From Seminavis robusta (taxonomy: Eukaryota; Bacillariophyta; Bacillariophyceae; Naviculales; Naviculaceae), in assembly GCA_903772945.1 (NCBI GenBank), contig CAICTM010000601.1:1-57087 (forward strand): a stretch of DNA of 57,087 nt, given 5' to 3'. Positions 9,250-20,811 of this stretch are shown here, piece after piece. Position 1 is the first letter of the stretch; the number at the start of each line of letters is the position of its first letter. The translations under genes were made by a program, and so were the position numbers. Below the pieces are notes generated by a model. That model had not been told where the DNA came from and did not search any database. It saw only the letters and a program-made list of their open reading frames with translations.

Positions 9250-11537
9250 TTAATCGATCAAGGTAATATCACGTCCAAACATGCGAGCCTTGCACCAGTC
9301 CAAGAAGACGAGCATTTGATTCCTCAACGACGTCTGCTTGATGAGGTAGATCGAACGCCACAGACCGAACCCAACCTTTCCCTTAGCCTTGACGCGGCCA
9401 GCTTCGGTTGGAGCCATTTGTAGTTGCGCCAGGGCGGAGAATCGACCCGTGTAGGCGAGTACTCCCAAGTCCAGGTACTGAAATGGTGCCAAGTACTCAT
9501 CCTCGCCGGTGGACAAGGCAGCAATCGAGTCGGCAAGTTGGGTTTGTCCTAGCACTTTTTTGGGTGGCAACTGAACCCCGTTCTCAAAACCAATAGTGTG
9601 ATTGCCCACGTTGAGAATGTGAGCCAAGAACTCACCCTGCTGGGCCGCGACCTGGGCCGTCGCGGGGAGCGGCCCACCCTGGTTAGCAGCACAATCACCG
9701 ATGGCAAAAATCTTGCCTTTGGCATCAATTACTCGATGCCATGGGTCCACTGCAAGCTTTCCTCGGGCCACGTTCTGGTTGATGACTTGACGTCCCCCAA
9801 TCCTTGCGATCAAATCGAGAGTGATCTCTAGGGGACCAATGCCACCAGCCCAGACAGCGAGTCCGTACGGGATATCACGCCCGTCCTCCAGCTTGATGAA
9901 GTCCTGGCTTACTTCCATTACCTGAGTTGTACAACAAAGTAAAAACTGGCAATGAGGAATGTATGTTCATTTTGACGAGCATAGATTATATTGCTAATGG
10001 CACACCTTCTTATTGACGACGAGTTCAGCAATCTCTTCTGAAAACAGATGGGCAGAATTGCCGGATGGTTTGATTGTCAATGCTTCCACTGCGGCGTCCT
10101 GCAATGTTCTGGAAGCGGCACAGTAATGGGTTGAGATTGAAGGAGGAGGATTCTTTTGCAAGGTCAAATAGTACGCGCCAGTGCAAGGAAACGTGACGCA
10201 CTTACTTGTCGAAAGGCCGCAGCACAACCGGAGTTGCTTCAATCAGCTTGATGCGGACGTGCTTCAACAAATGGGGGTAGTACTTTGGTCCTTCTTCCTC
10301 AACATAATCCCTCAGCTCTCCCGCGAACTCCACTCCAGTGGGACCTGAGAGACCGGGTGGCGAAGGGGAAAGCGAGTGAGCGTGCTGCCTTGATGACTCG
10401 ACTCAGCACTGGGCGTGTTGCACAATTGCCTTGACTTACCGGCACCGATTATTGCAAAGCTCAGAAGCTTTTCAATCTCCTCTTCTGGTGTTCCCGGCAA
10501 ATTAGCTCTTTCAAACAGGCTGACAATCTTTCGACGTATCTTGCGGGCGTGGTCCACCTGCTTTAGGTAAGAACAGTATTCTTCGACTCCCTTGATCCCA
10601 AAGGTGTTGACGCGAGCCCCCACAGAAACGATCAGACGGTCGTAGGGAACCTCGAATTCATCAATTTCGGAGTTGTCTTGGACCGTCAGGCCCGTGCACT
10701 TGATGATTTGTTTCTCAGGGTTAATCTCCTTGGCTGCGGCTTCCAAGTAGTTGGCATTGGCATTGAACTATTCGCAAAAGGAAGCAACAGGAAGGTTTGT
10801 CAATGAAAGCAAGGAAGCGGGGAAATGATTTGCATTTGATCTTCGGGCTTACATCTCGAATGGGCTGGGTGATACTCCTGACATTTACTGTGCCAACGGC
10901 GCTTCCGGCAAGCATGGGAGTGAACAAGAAGTAGTTTCTATGTTGCAACTGGATGAGTTCAAGAAGACAACAACACGGAGAAAGTTGAGTGACAGGCAAC
11001 TGCTTACCGGGGGCTGATGACTGTCACGTCGTATCGATTCGTGTCAATACCCTTGAGGACTGCCGCGGCTCCCCATCCCGCACCTAGAATCACCAGCCGT
11101 TCCTTGGCTGCGACACTGTCACCCATGTTTCCCCAAACGTCATCAATCAGGTACTTGGCGGCCTTTTCAGCCACAAACATTGGGTAGTTTCGGGTTTCAG
11201 TCAGTTTGGCGAGGCGATCTCTCACTTCGGGATTGTGAGTCAAAAGGGGGCAGTTGGTGTAGCACTTGCACTCGGCTTTAGGATCCGTCTGCTGGCCGCT
11301 TACTCCGGCTAGACCAGGATCATTGGAGCTTTTGGTGGGTTGTTTGTCGCCTTGTCCAGCAGCCTTTTCAATCTCCACTCGAGATGGCTTGGCAGTGGTG
11401 GAAATGGCCTGAGAAAGCTTGGCCAGGTCAGTTTGTCTCTGCCCTGGAGAATTCAAGTGAAAGGCATTGGTCTTGATCACTAGTAAGGCACATGCCAGAA
11501 CCAGCAGGGAAAAGCTTCTGCCAGATCTTAGAGCCAT
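9250..11537 (-). CDS. Type II NAD(P)H:quinone oxidoreductase (NDH-2), probably plastid
   Basis: Six exons with GT-AG introns (11537-11008, 10937-10853, 10767-10440, 10344-10206, 10108-10006, 9921-9250) sum to 1857 nt, or 618 aa. A hydrophobic signal peptide (about residues 8-25) ends in KTNA|FHL, the A|F junction typical of diatom plastid targeting. An FAD dinucleotide fold (LVILGAGWGAAAVL, about 147-160), a second NAD(P)H fold (FAIIGAGPTGVEFAGEL) and the C-terminal FGRDI motif of NDH-2 enzymes follow. Such enzymes pass electrons from NAD(P)H to quinone without pumping protons. In a plastid this would feed plastoquinone (chlororespiration). A mitochondrial location is the alternative, but the signal peptide argues against it. 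Family call is firm; location is inferred. Confidence 0.93.
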
Positions 11538-12640
11538 GGTTTGGTTTCCTCGAAAGAAATGCGATTGTTTTGTGTTTGGATTGTCTTTTGATCCTTGTGT
11601 TTGTTGGTTTTGTTTTGTGAGCCTTTAGGAAGCACCGCTCAAAGCCACCACGAGAGGCGGTTCCCGATCCGAAAAGGGATGGCAATCGAACTCACGTCAT
11701 TGCCAGTCCAGAACGTACTATCGAAGATTTAGTAGAACCAGTGTGTAGATGTAGATTTTTGCCTTCCACACAGTTCCACATGCCACCTGACAAGTTTTCA
11801 GTTGCTGAAGAACTCTGATACATGTGATGACAAGAATGAACACTGGTGTGCAACTTGACTCCAAAATATTGCATCGAGCGACTTCCCTTTGGTTGCTACC
11901 GGTATGGCCATACTACAATCTAACCCACCCCAGTGCCGTGCCAATGCAGTTTCCTTAGTCCTTAGAGCCCATCTGAAGGATCAAAAAGAAACCCGTACTC
12001 TATCCTTGACACTCAATCGTACCAGTATCTGTCTGAGGCTTCTACTAGACTATAAGAGACGGCCATGCTGTACCGGTAGCTCTTTGTGGATGCCAGCCTT
12101 CGTGCATTCTATGAGTACGGTACCGGTACTACGTTTCTGCAACAGTAGTTGCAATCAGTATGTGCTTCCCCCTACTACTATGGATCTTACATACCCTCAG
12201 ATCTGACAGTATGCTACTAGAAATACAGTATCGAGTATTGAAACAAAGATCTCTCAATAAGACTCTCATTATTAAATAAACTGCAACAGATAGAAAAGGG
12301 GCTGCATAATAGGACCAACTCACATATGAGAGGATTCCATTCGCCCTAAGTATCCCAACACATACCCTCTCCATGAGATCCATGGATCGTTCCGATCCAA
12401 CCGTTGCGAAAGATCACTGCTGTACGTTCGTGCATACTCAAGCCACCCAACCAATGATCGTTCAATCGTTCGTGTATACTCAAGCAAAGAGGCAACCAAC
12501 GTGCAACTCGTGCGATCGGATCGATCCAGCGCTAGCTACCGGTAGCTAGTCAGTTCCTCAGTTTTCCTCATTATTTCCAATCCTTCAAGTCTATAAAGGA
12601 ACTCTGCCAAAATTCAGCTCAACCAACAATTGCTTAGTTG
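11538..12640. other. Intergenic, no gene recognised
   Basis: Upstream region of the NDH-2 gene. It contains several TACCGGTA palindromes (11897, 12070, 12119, 12538) and no coding signal that I can support. Confidence 0.7.
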
Positions 12641-14200
12641 ACCAAACAATTTCCACCATGGCCATGGCCAATGCAATGCTGGAGCAGCCTTTGGGTTGGA
12701 AGAGTGCCGGATTTGCCTGAAGCACCCACGGAAGCCCAAGTACAACCGGGATTACCATCGCTCTTCGTCAAATCATGAGCTGGCTGCACAAGAGGACTAC
12801 ACCAAGGCGGCTCGCTTCCAACTAGTGCTTGGCCGGCATCCAACACACACGTTGCCGACTACTTGAAATGGCGTGCGTATGGTACGACCGATGTTGACTT
12901 CAAAGACCTCGAGCAGAATCCAACTTGCCGCTCCTTACTCTTGAGCAAGACAAGAAGGCTATCTCCTTCTACATGCCCATCAAAGTGCCACATGGAATGG
13001 AACCTCCGGCAATCCAACCAAGTCCGATCCTGTGAACGAAGTGGTCAAGGAAGTCAAGAAGCGGAGACTCAACACCGCGGCAAGAGTCCTGTGCCACCAG
13101 GGATTTGACGGAAACTGAGTATCGCAAGGTGGTCCATAACTCTACGGCAAAGGAGCTTTGAATCGACCATCCGTACAGCCTGCATGTTGAAGCAGAAGTC
13201 CATCTCATCACCAGGCGGACGACATCTCCAAGTTGAAATTCCGACTACAAGCCGCATCCAGACTTCCCTTTTGCGCTCAGTTGCAAGGTGCATTGTCCAA
13301 GAATATTTCGGAAGAAAGACAATGCCCTGACCAAATCATTCTTGGTCGATGGATACCGACTTTTGTGCTATGCTCGGATTGGCGAATTACATGGAGGCTC
13401 CTTCAACTACGGGTATGCGCCGCTGGTCGGGAAGATGCATTCCTCTTTACTCCCGAAACGATCCTAAGTTGGCTCCCAAGCACTGCAACGCAGCCTACGC
13501 AACATTCTAAGGCTGTCTTTTTGTCGGCTCCATTTCTGGCTGTGGCGTCCTCATTGCGGTGTTCTTGGGAGCACAGCATTGGAAGTTGCTGCAACTCTGG
13601 CAAGAGGATGGGTGCTACTGCTGACGAAGTTACATTCGAGGTCGCTGGAAGGCTCGCTTGTCTGGCGGGTTGTTGATGCCTACATTTCGCCTGAACAGCC
13701 CTGGATCGACGCCCGTGTTGCCGAAAAGCTTTGCATGGGGCTCCTATTGCCTACAAGCACACCCGGATGCCAGAGAGTGACTCCCGACTGTTGATTGAGC
13801 TGTGGTGCCAAGGCGCATGCGTTTTACGACGGGTCAACGACATTTCCTTCACTTGGCTCTCTCTTTTGTGGGCTGCTCTTGACATCTTGGGAGGAGAGGA
13901 TGAGCCTCCCGTTCGTGTTAGGATCCAAGAGCGTACGAGCGCATCAAGGCCGATATTCCTGTTGGCTCAACCCTGTGGTGAAAGTGCCTTCTCTATTTGG
14001 ACGCACACACCAAGCTCCAATCAACGAATCGAGCCGATGGATACGGGAGGGGCGGTGCGGTGGCACGGCTGGTGGCACTATGAGAACGACCGGCCAGGCA
14101 ACACTCGTCAAGTTGCCAATCAGTCGCGGCAGGTGACGGTATGCAAACGCAACAGCAGGTACGAACGAACGAGGAGATTCTGACAAGGATTATTGCGCAG
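12641..14200 (+). pseudogene. Possible decayed gene or transposon, unrecognised
   Basis: All three frames show patches of protein-like text broken by frequent stops and shifts, for example ECRICLKHPRKPKYNRDYHR near 12690, DKKAISFYMPIKVPHGMEPP near 12945, and ARIGELHGGSFNYGYAPL near 13376. The GC content and codon-like texture differ from the flanking spacer. I cannot name a family. The section may be a mutated transposon ORF or simply GC-rich non-coding DNA. Confidence 0.25.
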
Positions 14201-15451
14201 CACAACCGCTCCAGCAGCTTAGCGCAAGAAGGTAGGACCCGCGACAGTTCGGCTGCTGCTTTTGAGGTTGGTTGGAGACTTGGCTTGGCGCGGAGCTGAC
14301 GAAACTCAATGGAATATTTGCAGGTAAGTGTGGACTTTGGCTGTTGGCTATTGCAACTATGGCTATTTGCTGCTAACTATGTATTTTTGTATCCTTTTTA
14401 GGATTCTGTTCAGCCTCCAAGGATGCAACACCTGATCAGGTAGATGGTAATCTTTTTAGAAATGGGTTGACTGTGGAAAGGACTCGCCGGAATGGCCAGA
14501 CTAGCCTCAGGTACAGACAACTGTGGCCACCACCCCTGTGATAGTAGGCCTGCCAAGCTAGCCAAGTAAGAACTGTTGGCTCTGCTTGGCAGAGTGGATG
14601 CATGGTATTTGTGGCAACAAGCCAGCCAAGAACTCACTGCTGATGATATCAGGCTTGCAAGTCAACCTACTCCAGGAGGAGCCACTCTGGACTCTCATGG
14701 CTACACTTGTCAATGCTCAGAAAGCTCCAGCTTGGGTCATCTCCAAGATTGAGGAGCATTACAAAGGAAGTGTTTTGAATATTACTGCTGCCATCAAGCA
14801 GGACACCATTATGGGCAGTCTGCATGAGGATCTTTGTATTGTTCGTCTCAGTAAAGTTGACCTTAGTTTATAAGCATGTAGCCATGCCTAATAGTGAGTT
14901 GTTCATGAGACTTTGGCTTGTGGCATTTTCGTTTTCGTGCTGGTAGCCAGCGATTTCGTGGACTTGCGCTTTTCGAACGTACGCTAGCTAGCTAGCTAGC
15001 TAGGCGAGCGATTTCGTGGACTTGGTCTTTTCGAAAACGTACTAACAAAAAGAGGCGACGTTATCTTAACAGTGAGTAGTAAGGTGCGACCTCATTTTCT
15101 TAGACCGAGGACGTGACTTTCGTTCGCTCACTGGTATTAACATCGATCAACCAGCATACACCAGGTGTCGCCTGGTGTTGGATACCTTGATCAATACGTC
15201 TGTAGGATCCACTACCACAGGTACAGGCTCTCAGTATTTCTCTCAGTTCTGGGATATACTTTACGGTACCGGTACCAGTACCGGTACACTGTACATGTAC
15301 CGTCTGAAGAAAGCCAAGACCGAAGAGTCCTCCCCAAGTTCAAAATGTCAGCGCCACTGGCTTAAAATACAAAAACACCTTGCGAAAGATTCAAGATCCA
15401 AGGATCTCGTTGGAGCTTCCATTATTGACTGCTTGCTTGGAGGTAAAGCCG
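14201..15451. other. Spacer with duplicated block around (CTAG)n
   Basis: A block reading AGCGATTTCGTGGACTTG, a short variable stretch, then CTTTTCGAA...CGTAC occurs at 14949 and again at 15007, separated by a CTAG repeat. An open frame of 95 codons at 14586-14873 has no recognisable motif. TACCGGTA-type palindromes lie at 15264-15290, just upstream of the next gene. Confidence 0.6.
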
Positions 15452-16609
15452 ATGAAGACAATAAAGGTACCCATGGCCTTGACAATGATCAATCTGGCAA
15501 TCAGACGCTCGGTTCTTCCTGGTCGCCAATTGTTGACTGGATCTTGGCCTAGGACGAGAAGCGGTGTCCACCCCAGGACATGCAGCTTTCGCACCCTCTT
15601 GTCATCGACTGCCGACGACAATTCCAGTAGTACCAGTAATAGTAGTGGCAACAAGAGACTGGAATACCAGCATGCCTTTCACGCTGGAAATTTTGCCGAT
15701 GTCTTTAAGCATGTCATGCTGGTGATGTTGCTGCAACGCATGATATTACCAAAGAACAAATCCATGAGCTATGTGGAAACACACGCGGGAGCTGGCCTGT
15801 ACGAATTGGCGGATACTAGTAGTACCGACTACGAAAAGGAACACCAACGAGGTGTGTGGCAATTGCTTGACCTGATTCATCAAAAGGATCCAGGAGACTT
15901 GCCAGAATCTGTGGTCACCTACTTGGACATTGTGAGATCCTTTCAGGTGCCACAGAAAGAGGATGCACCAACTCGACTCATCTATCCGGGATCTCCCCTA
16001 TTTGCGGCTTCCTTGCTGGCAAAACAACAATCACCACAAACTAGTACTATCCAACATTCCATGCATCTCTACGAAAAGTTTCCCGCTCCACTGGATCTCT
16101 TACGGCATCATTTGGACGAATATCTGGCTGCTACCAGCAATTCCAATTCCATTGACACCTTTCTGCACTGCGACGATGGATACAAGGGTTTGACCAAATA
16201 CGCACAATCCACTTCCTCCTTGCCACCCCGAGCCTTGATTCTGCTGGATCCGCCATATCAGTACGGATCCGATACCGATCAAATCGTCGCTACATGCCGT
16301 GCTCTACGGCAACATTGGCGATCGGCACGCATTGTCATTTGGCATCCCGTGCGACCGGATCATGCCGACAAGTTGGAACGACTCTACCGTATGCTTGGCG
16401 CAGAAAATGATGATGAAATCTTGGCCGTCGAAGTGTACGCTCCATCCTCGTCCGATGATGATCGAAAACCCGACGTGGGCACGGGTATGATCATGATTCA
16501 ACCGCCGTACGGCATGGACACCGAATGTCAGCAGGTACTGCCGACCTTGTGGAAGATGCTGCATCCTTCCTCAGACGCACAGCATGCCATTCAAATCAGG
16601 TGGTTATGA
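15452..16609 (+). CDS. rlmJ-like: RlmJ-type 23S rRNA adenine-N6 methyltransferase
   Basis: Single exon. The body matches bacterial RlmJ end to end: the N-terminal YQHAFHAGNFADVFKH signature, SAM motif I in YVETHAGAGLYEL, the RLIYPGSPL segment, catalytic LLDPPY (motif IV), and the TGMIMIQPPYGM segment near the end. RlmJ methylates one adenine (A2030 in E. coli) of large-subunit rRNA. Candidate ATGs in frame are at 15452, 15473 (good context, CCCATGG) and 15485. The roughly 60 residues before the enzyme body are rich in Arg, Ser and Leu with no acidic residues at the start, as in mitochondrial presequences. It therefore probably acts on organellar ribosomes. Gene of bacterial ancestry; the target site is inferred. 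Confidence 0.9.
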   Translation: MKTIKVPMALTMINLAIRRSVLPGRQLLTGSWPRTRSGVHPRTCSFRTLLSSTADDNSSSTSNSSGNKRLEYQHAFHAGNFADVFKHVMLVMLLQRMILPKNKSMSYVETHAGAGLYELADTSSTDYEKEHQRGVWQLLDLIHQKDPGDLPESVVTYLDIVRSFQVPQKEDAPTRLIYPGSPLFAASLLAKQQSPQTSTIQHSMHLYEKFPAPLDLLRHHLDEYLAATSNSNSIDTFLHCDDGYKGLTKYAQSTSSLPPRALILLDPPYQYGSDTDQIVATCRALRQHWRSARIVIWHPVRPDHADKLERLYRMLGAENDDEILAVEVYAPSSSDDDRKPDVGTGMIMIQPPYGMDTECQQVLPTLWKMLHPSSDAQHAIQIRWL

Positions 16610-17036
16610 GAACGAGAGACATCCATGTGAGAAGCTGGGGCAAGAGGTAAAGTGTTAGGAAATGTTCATTCAACGACGTGGGCCATTGACGATGGCAAAA
16701 GGAATGCAGAATCTTTGGTTTAAAGGAGCTCTGGTGTCTGGCTAGCTACGGCAGCGATACTACCGGTATTGGTACCGATAGCAGAGAATAAGATCCAACT
16801 ATCATCACCACCCATGCCCCCACCTTAGTCAAAAGCAGGATTTGAAACCTTCTCTCCTCACAACTGTCTGGCTACACGTCGGCACTGAAGATAGGTATCC
16901 TAGTTCAGTAAATTGGTAGCTAAATAGCATAGAAATGTGGGCACTTTATGGTCATGGCATTCCGGCATGTTTTCCAAGATCATGTACCGGTATATGCCAA
17001 GAATGTCACTGCCCATCTACATGCATCTATCTATAG
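16610..17036. other. Spacer between convergent genes
   Basis: 3' flank shared by two convergent genes. It contains TACCGGTA palindromes at 16759 and 16986 and no coding signal. Confidence 0.6.
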
Positions 17037-17927
17037 CTAGCCTCTTCCAACCAAAGGCTGACGAGTGGGCAACACAGTCAGTTCCAAGATGTTGGCATGA
17101 TAGGGAAGACTGGCCATGGTCAAGACCGAATTGGCGACATCCTCGGGCTGTAAGAATCCTTCCGCCTCTTCTCGTCGGGCCGCTTCCTCGGGGCTCAACA
17201 AGGCACTGACCACATTACCGGGATGGATCATACCCACGGCAACACCGTAGGGACGGGCATCCAGTGCCAAACTGTGCGTCAAACCCATAATGGCAAATTT
17301 GCTCGTGGTGTAGGGAGCACTGTCGGGTCGTGGCGAAATGGCACTCAAGGAACCAATGTTGATGATGCGGCCACCCTGTTTCTCTTTCATTCTCTTGAGT
17401 GCTTCGCGAGCACAGAGAAAGGGTCCGACTACATTCACATTCATGACCCAGGAGAAATCCTCGCCCGACAAGCCTTCGGTAGGACCGCCAATGGCGACAC
17501 CGGCATTGTTGACCAACAAATCCACGCCACCTCGTTCGTCGAGAGTGGAAAACAGTTGCACCACCGAGTCTTCCTTGGTCACATCGCAGGTCAAGACGGA
17601 TACCGCGTCCTTGGCGGCTTGCGCTTGCGTCGACAGCACATTTGTCCGGGCCTTTTCCAATCGCTCCAACGTCCTTCCAACCAATACCACCGAAGCTCCT
17701 TGGCCAACCAATTTCGAAGCAATGGCTTCGCCAATCGTGCCACCGCCGCCGGTAATGAGAGCTACTTTGCCACGAAGAAAAGAGGAAAACGACATGTCGG
17801 AAGAAGCACAAGTGTTGTTGTTGTTGTCGTTATTGGCTTGAACAAAGAGTTGATTGTTGAAAAGGGCGATTATGAGTAGAGAGATGAGAAAGAGCACAGC
17901 AGAGTGTGGTTGCTGGTTCCGTGCCAT
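17037..17927 (-). CDS. Short-chain dehydrogenase/reductase, membrane or ER targeted
   Basis: Single exon, 296 aa. The N-terminus has a hydrophobic stretch (about residues 10-30) that is a signal peptide or anchor, followed by an Asn-rich linker. The SDR core follows: ALITGGGGTIGEAIA (the TGxxxGxG cofactor loop with Gly and Thr at variable sites), the CDVT adenine-pocket motif, LLVNNAGVA, the Ser of IINIGSLSAISPR, and the active-site PYTTSKFA (YxxxK). The C-terminal part lacks an obvious transmembrane helix. Classical SDRs oxidise or reduce alcohols and ketones with NAD(P)H; the substrate cannot be told. It lies tail to tail with the RlmJ-like gene. Confidence 0.92.
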   Translation of the reverse strand: MARNQQPHSAVLFLISLLIIALFNNQLFVQANNDNNNNTCASSDMSFSSFLRGKVALITGGGGTIGEAIASKLVGQGASVVLVGRTLERLEKARTNVLSTQAQAAKDAVSVLTCDVTKEDSVVQLFSTLDERGGVDLLVNNAGVAIGGPTEGLSGEDFSWVMNVNVVGPFLCAREALKRMKEKQGGRIINIGSLSAISPRPDSAPYTTSKFAIMGLTHSLALDARPYGVAVGMIHPGNVVSALLSPEEAARREEAEGFLQPEDVANSVLTMASLPYHANILELTVLPTRQPLVGRG

Positions 17928-20811
17928 GGTCAGTTTTTTAGAATCTTGTTGGTGACAAGCAGATCCTGAAACAAGAGGTCTGAGAGTATCTTTTGCGATC
18001 GTTTCAAAAGGGTTAGCTTAGGGTTACAATTTCCGGGCTTGAGAGTGATGAACGATGATCGCTGCGACAAGCGACCCCGTACTGTACGGTACGGTACCGG
18101 CACCGGCACTACGGTGAAGGATCGTCTCCAGTCATCTCAATTTGAAATGAGTTGAATTGGCACCGCTTGTCTTTCTTGAGTGCTGTTTCTGATTGATGAG
18201 TGTACCGGGGCATACTCAAGCAAGCAAAGTAAGGTTTTAATCTGACTTCGTGGATACCAGGCAGGAGGCCGTTCTCCCCGTGAGTCGAGTCATACGAATC
18301 GGTCAGGGAACCCTACCGGGTCGGCACTGTAATACAAGGGACCGTCTGACAAGCTTTCCGAGTGCGTTCAACACAGCTAAAATGTCAGTGTACCGTAGGG
18401 GCCTGCCCAGTAATTCCGTAGTATGGCGGTACGTCGTTGTCCACACGATTCGACAGGCTTCGTACTAGTACCGGTAGCTTAGAATACAGGTTTGCACTTG
18501 CTAGGTACCGGTAGCATTGAACCGATTTCTTTGAATGGAAATGGAAAGCCCTTCAAAAGCGAGAGATGGTGCAACCGGTCAAGGAGGCCGGTTACTACGT
18601 TGGGATGCTATGAAATAAACAACAACATCTTTATGATGGATTTGGTGCCGATGGATGAATTGATCCTTTGTCGCAGCCAGAGCATTGGGCAGTCCCCACA
18701 AAGCTGAAGCAATGGGTTATCTCACAGAGGGAGCCAATGGCACCCTCACCGGCAATACACTCCCAAGGGGAGGTGGTGCATTTCTGTATCTCTGCAGAAT
18801 CTGCTTTGGCAGGTCCCACAGGAACATGCTGGACACCAAATGGTGGAATGGATTGTTGGATGGGATGGGAGAGTTACTGGGAGGGGAGGTTGGAAGCGAC
18901 GGAGGAAGTCTCGAGGCGAGTGGTGTAGCTATCTTTCAGGACAGGTTCCCAAGTCTTTGGCCATTGGGCTCTGTTATGAAATGAGGTCTGGAGTAGCCAA
19001 GTGTGCTCAGAGAGCAGTGGGTCAGTGCATTTGGTTTGTTTCAGGTTGATTTGTGAATTGCTTGTCAGTTGTCTGCTTTGGCTTGAGTGTGGATGCCCTT
19101 GCCAAGTCTATCTGCATTTTGGGCTCCCCACATGTCCCTCCTGTGTTTGAACATTGCGTGGATCGTGCCTGGAAGCCCAAACTGACCATTTTTCTTTGCT
19201 GTTTTAAGATTGCAGTACTTGAGGCGATGGTCTTGTTTCTGGGCTCAGAGAGTTTGGAGAAGTGCCCTTCGAGTTCCAATTCAATGGTAGATTGCCGGGC
19301 ATCCGCCATATCACTGATGTCATCACCATGTTCCATAGAGTCCATACGGGCATGCGGGGATGCTATGGAATGTTACGCTTTGGAATATTACGCTACTGCA
19401 AGTGATCCTTTGCGCTTGAAGGGATGAGTTGAATCGAATCGTCTACCAAAGCTCTAATTGCAGGTCGAATCCCCAAGAGTCATCAGCCTGTATTGACTCC
19501 GAGAGCACTCGTCCTTCAAATCACCACTGAATTTTAAAAACCATGAAGTGGAATCTTATTGCTACCAATACCGACCGTGTTGAGAACGTGCAAGTTGCTG
19601 CGTCGGTGGCTCGCGTGATGTCATGCCCATGCATGATCGGTGATTGCGGTGGTCAGTCACACCGAGCGTTTGCTTCCCTTGTGGATCGCTCTGTTTTCCT
19701 CCTACTACGAGCTACTAGAATTGACAGTCAAGCTCCGACAGAGAATATCGAACCTATTGATCCACCATCTCTGTCGGTCCCCCAGATTCGCACACTAAAG
19801 TTCTATTCCACGGTTACAACCAGCCCTGATTGAGTTCAAAGGCTTCTCCACGCTGGAATGTCATTTGCTTCAATGGAAACGAACGCCATCCTACAATGTC
19901 ACTGAGGCGTTGGCCTGTGCCTCCAAGCAATCCGAAAACTTTTGATGGCGCTGTGGCTGTACGGACTCGACTTTCAGGTGGAGCCTTCCGAGGAAGCACG
20001 GTTAGCTCAGTCGAATCTAGAGCACTTTCTTACACGACAACTCGCTTCCGTGATGAAGCAGGATATTATTCGCAGGATACCGCGTATGCCAAGCGCTCGA
20101 CTACTCCGCTGCTTGCATCACGTCTGTTTGGTTCTCCCCCGATTTCTCCCCCTGATCACGACGTAGCTTCCCTCCTCCAAGGCCTCTATAGCTAATTCAC
20201 AATTTCGAACGGAGCCTACTTGCATTTGCACCAAAACCTGAGTATCTTCCAAAGATACTAGTAACGAAAGGCTGGCGTGGGGATCCGAGGAAAGCCTGCT
20301 ACTCCTGTACAGTAAGTACCCCCCGTTGGCCCCCGTCACTTTGGGCGTGTGGCTACGAGGGTGCTAGCTAGGGCTAGAAGTGCATTCAAGGGCACTGCAG
20401 GCTCCCCGTCAGGTAACGACCGGTACTGTAGCTACTACTTCAATGCGCGCTCAACCTTCCTACAAAACGATTTCATTCTCTGAGCTTTCAGCCCTCGCCT
20501 CCTCCTCTCTTTCTATGTTCTGCCCATCATTCTTCGATTGACATACTAGTACGGTACAATGGGACGAACGTGTATCCTTTGCCTGGGGTGGGCAAAGTTT
20601 TTGTATGAAAAGGGAGATGAGTCCTTTTTGCTTTGTGGAACTTGCAGGAAAGAAAACACTTACTAGGAGGACGAGTATGAGGTAAGCACCTCTGCGATTC
20701 CAGTGGGTGCACTGCAAAGCCACTGCCGCGTTTTTTTGCATTGGTTTGTTGATATCTCCACACAGGTCACAAATTTTCGGGAGTGCTACGCTCCAGGGTG
20801 TTACAGAGACA
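17928..20811. other. Long intergenic region, no gene recognised
   Basis: The region holds short open frames (such as 18685-18984, 19053-19427 and 19830-20195) without recognisable motifs. The 19540-20195 part resembles broken protein text in alternating frames and could be an old transposon. A perfect splice-like pair, donor GTAAGC at 20682 and acceptor CACACAG ending at 20765, lies just upstream of the next gene and may be an intron, although I find no start codon in frame before it. Confidence 0.5.
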
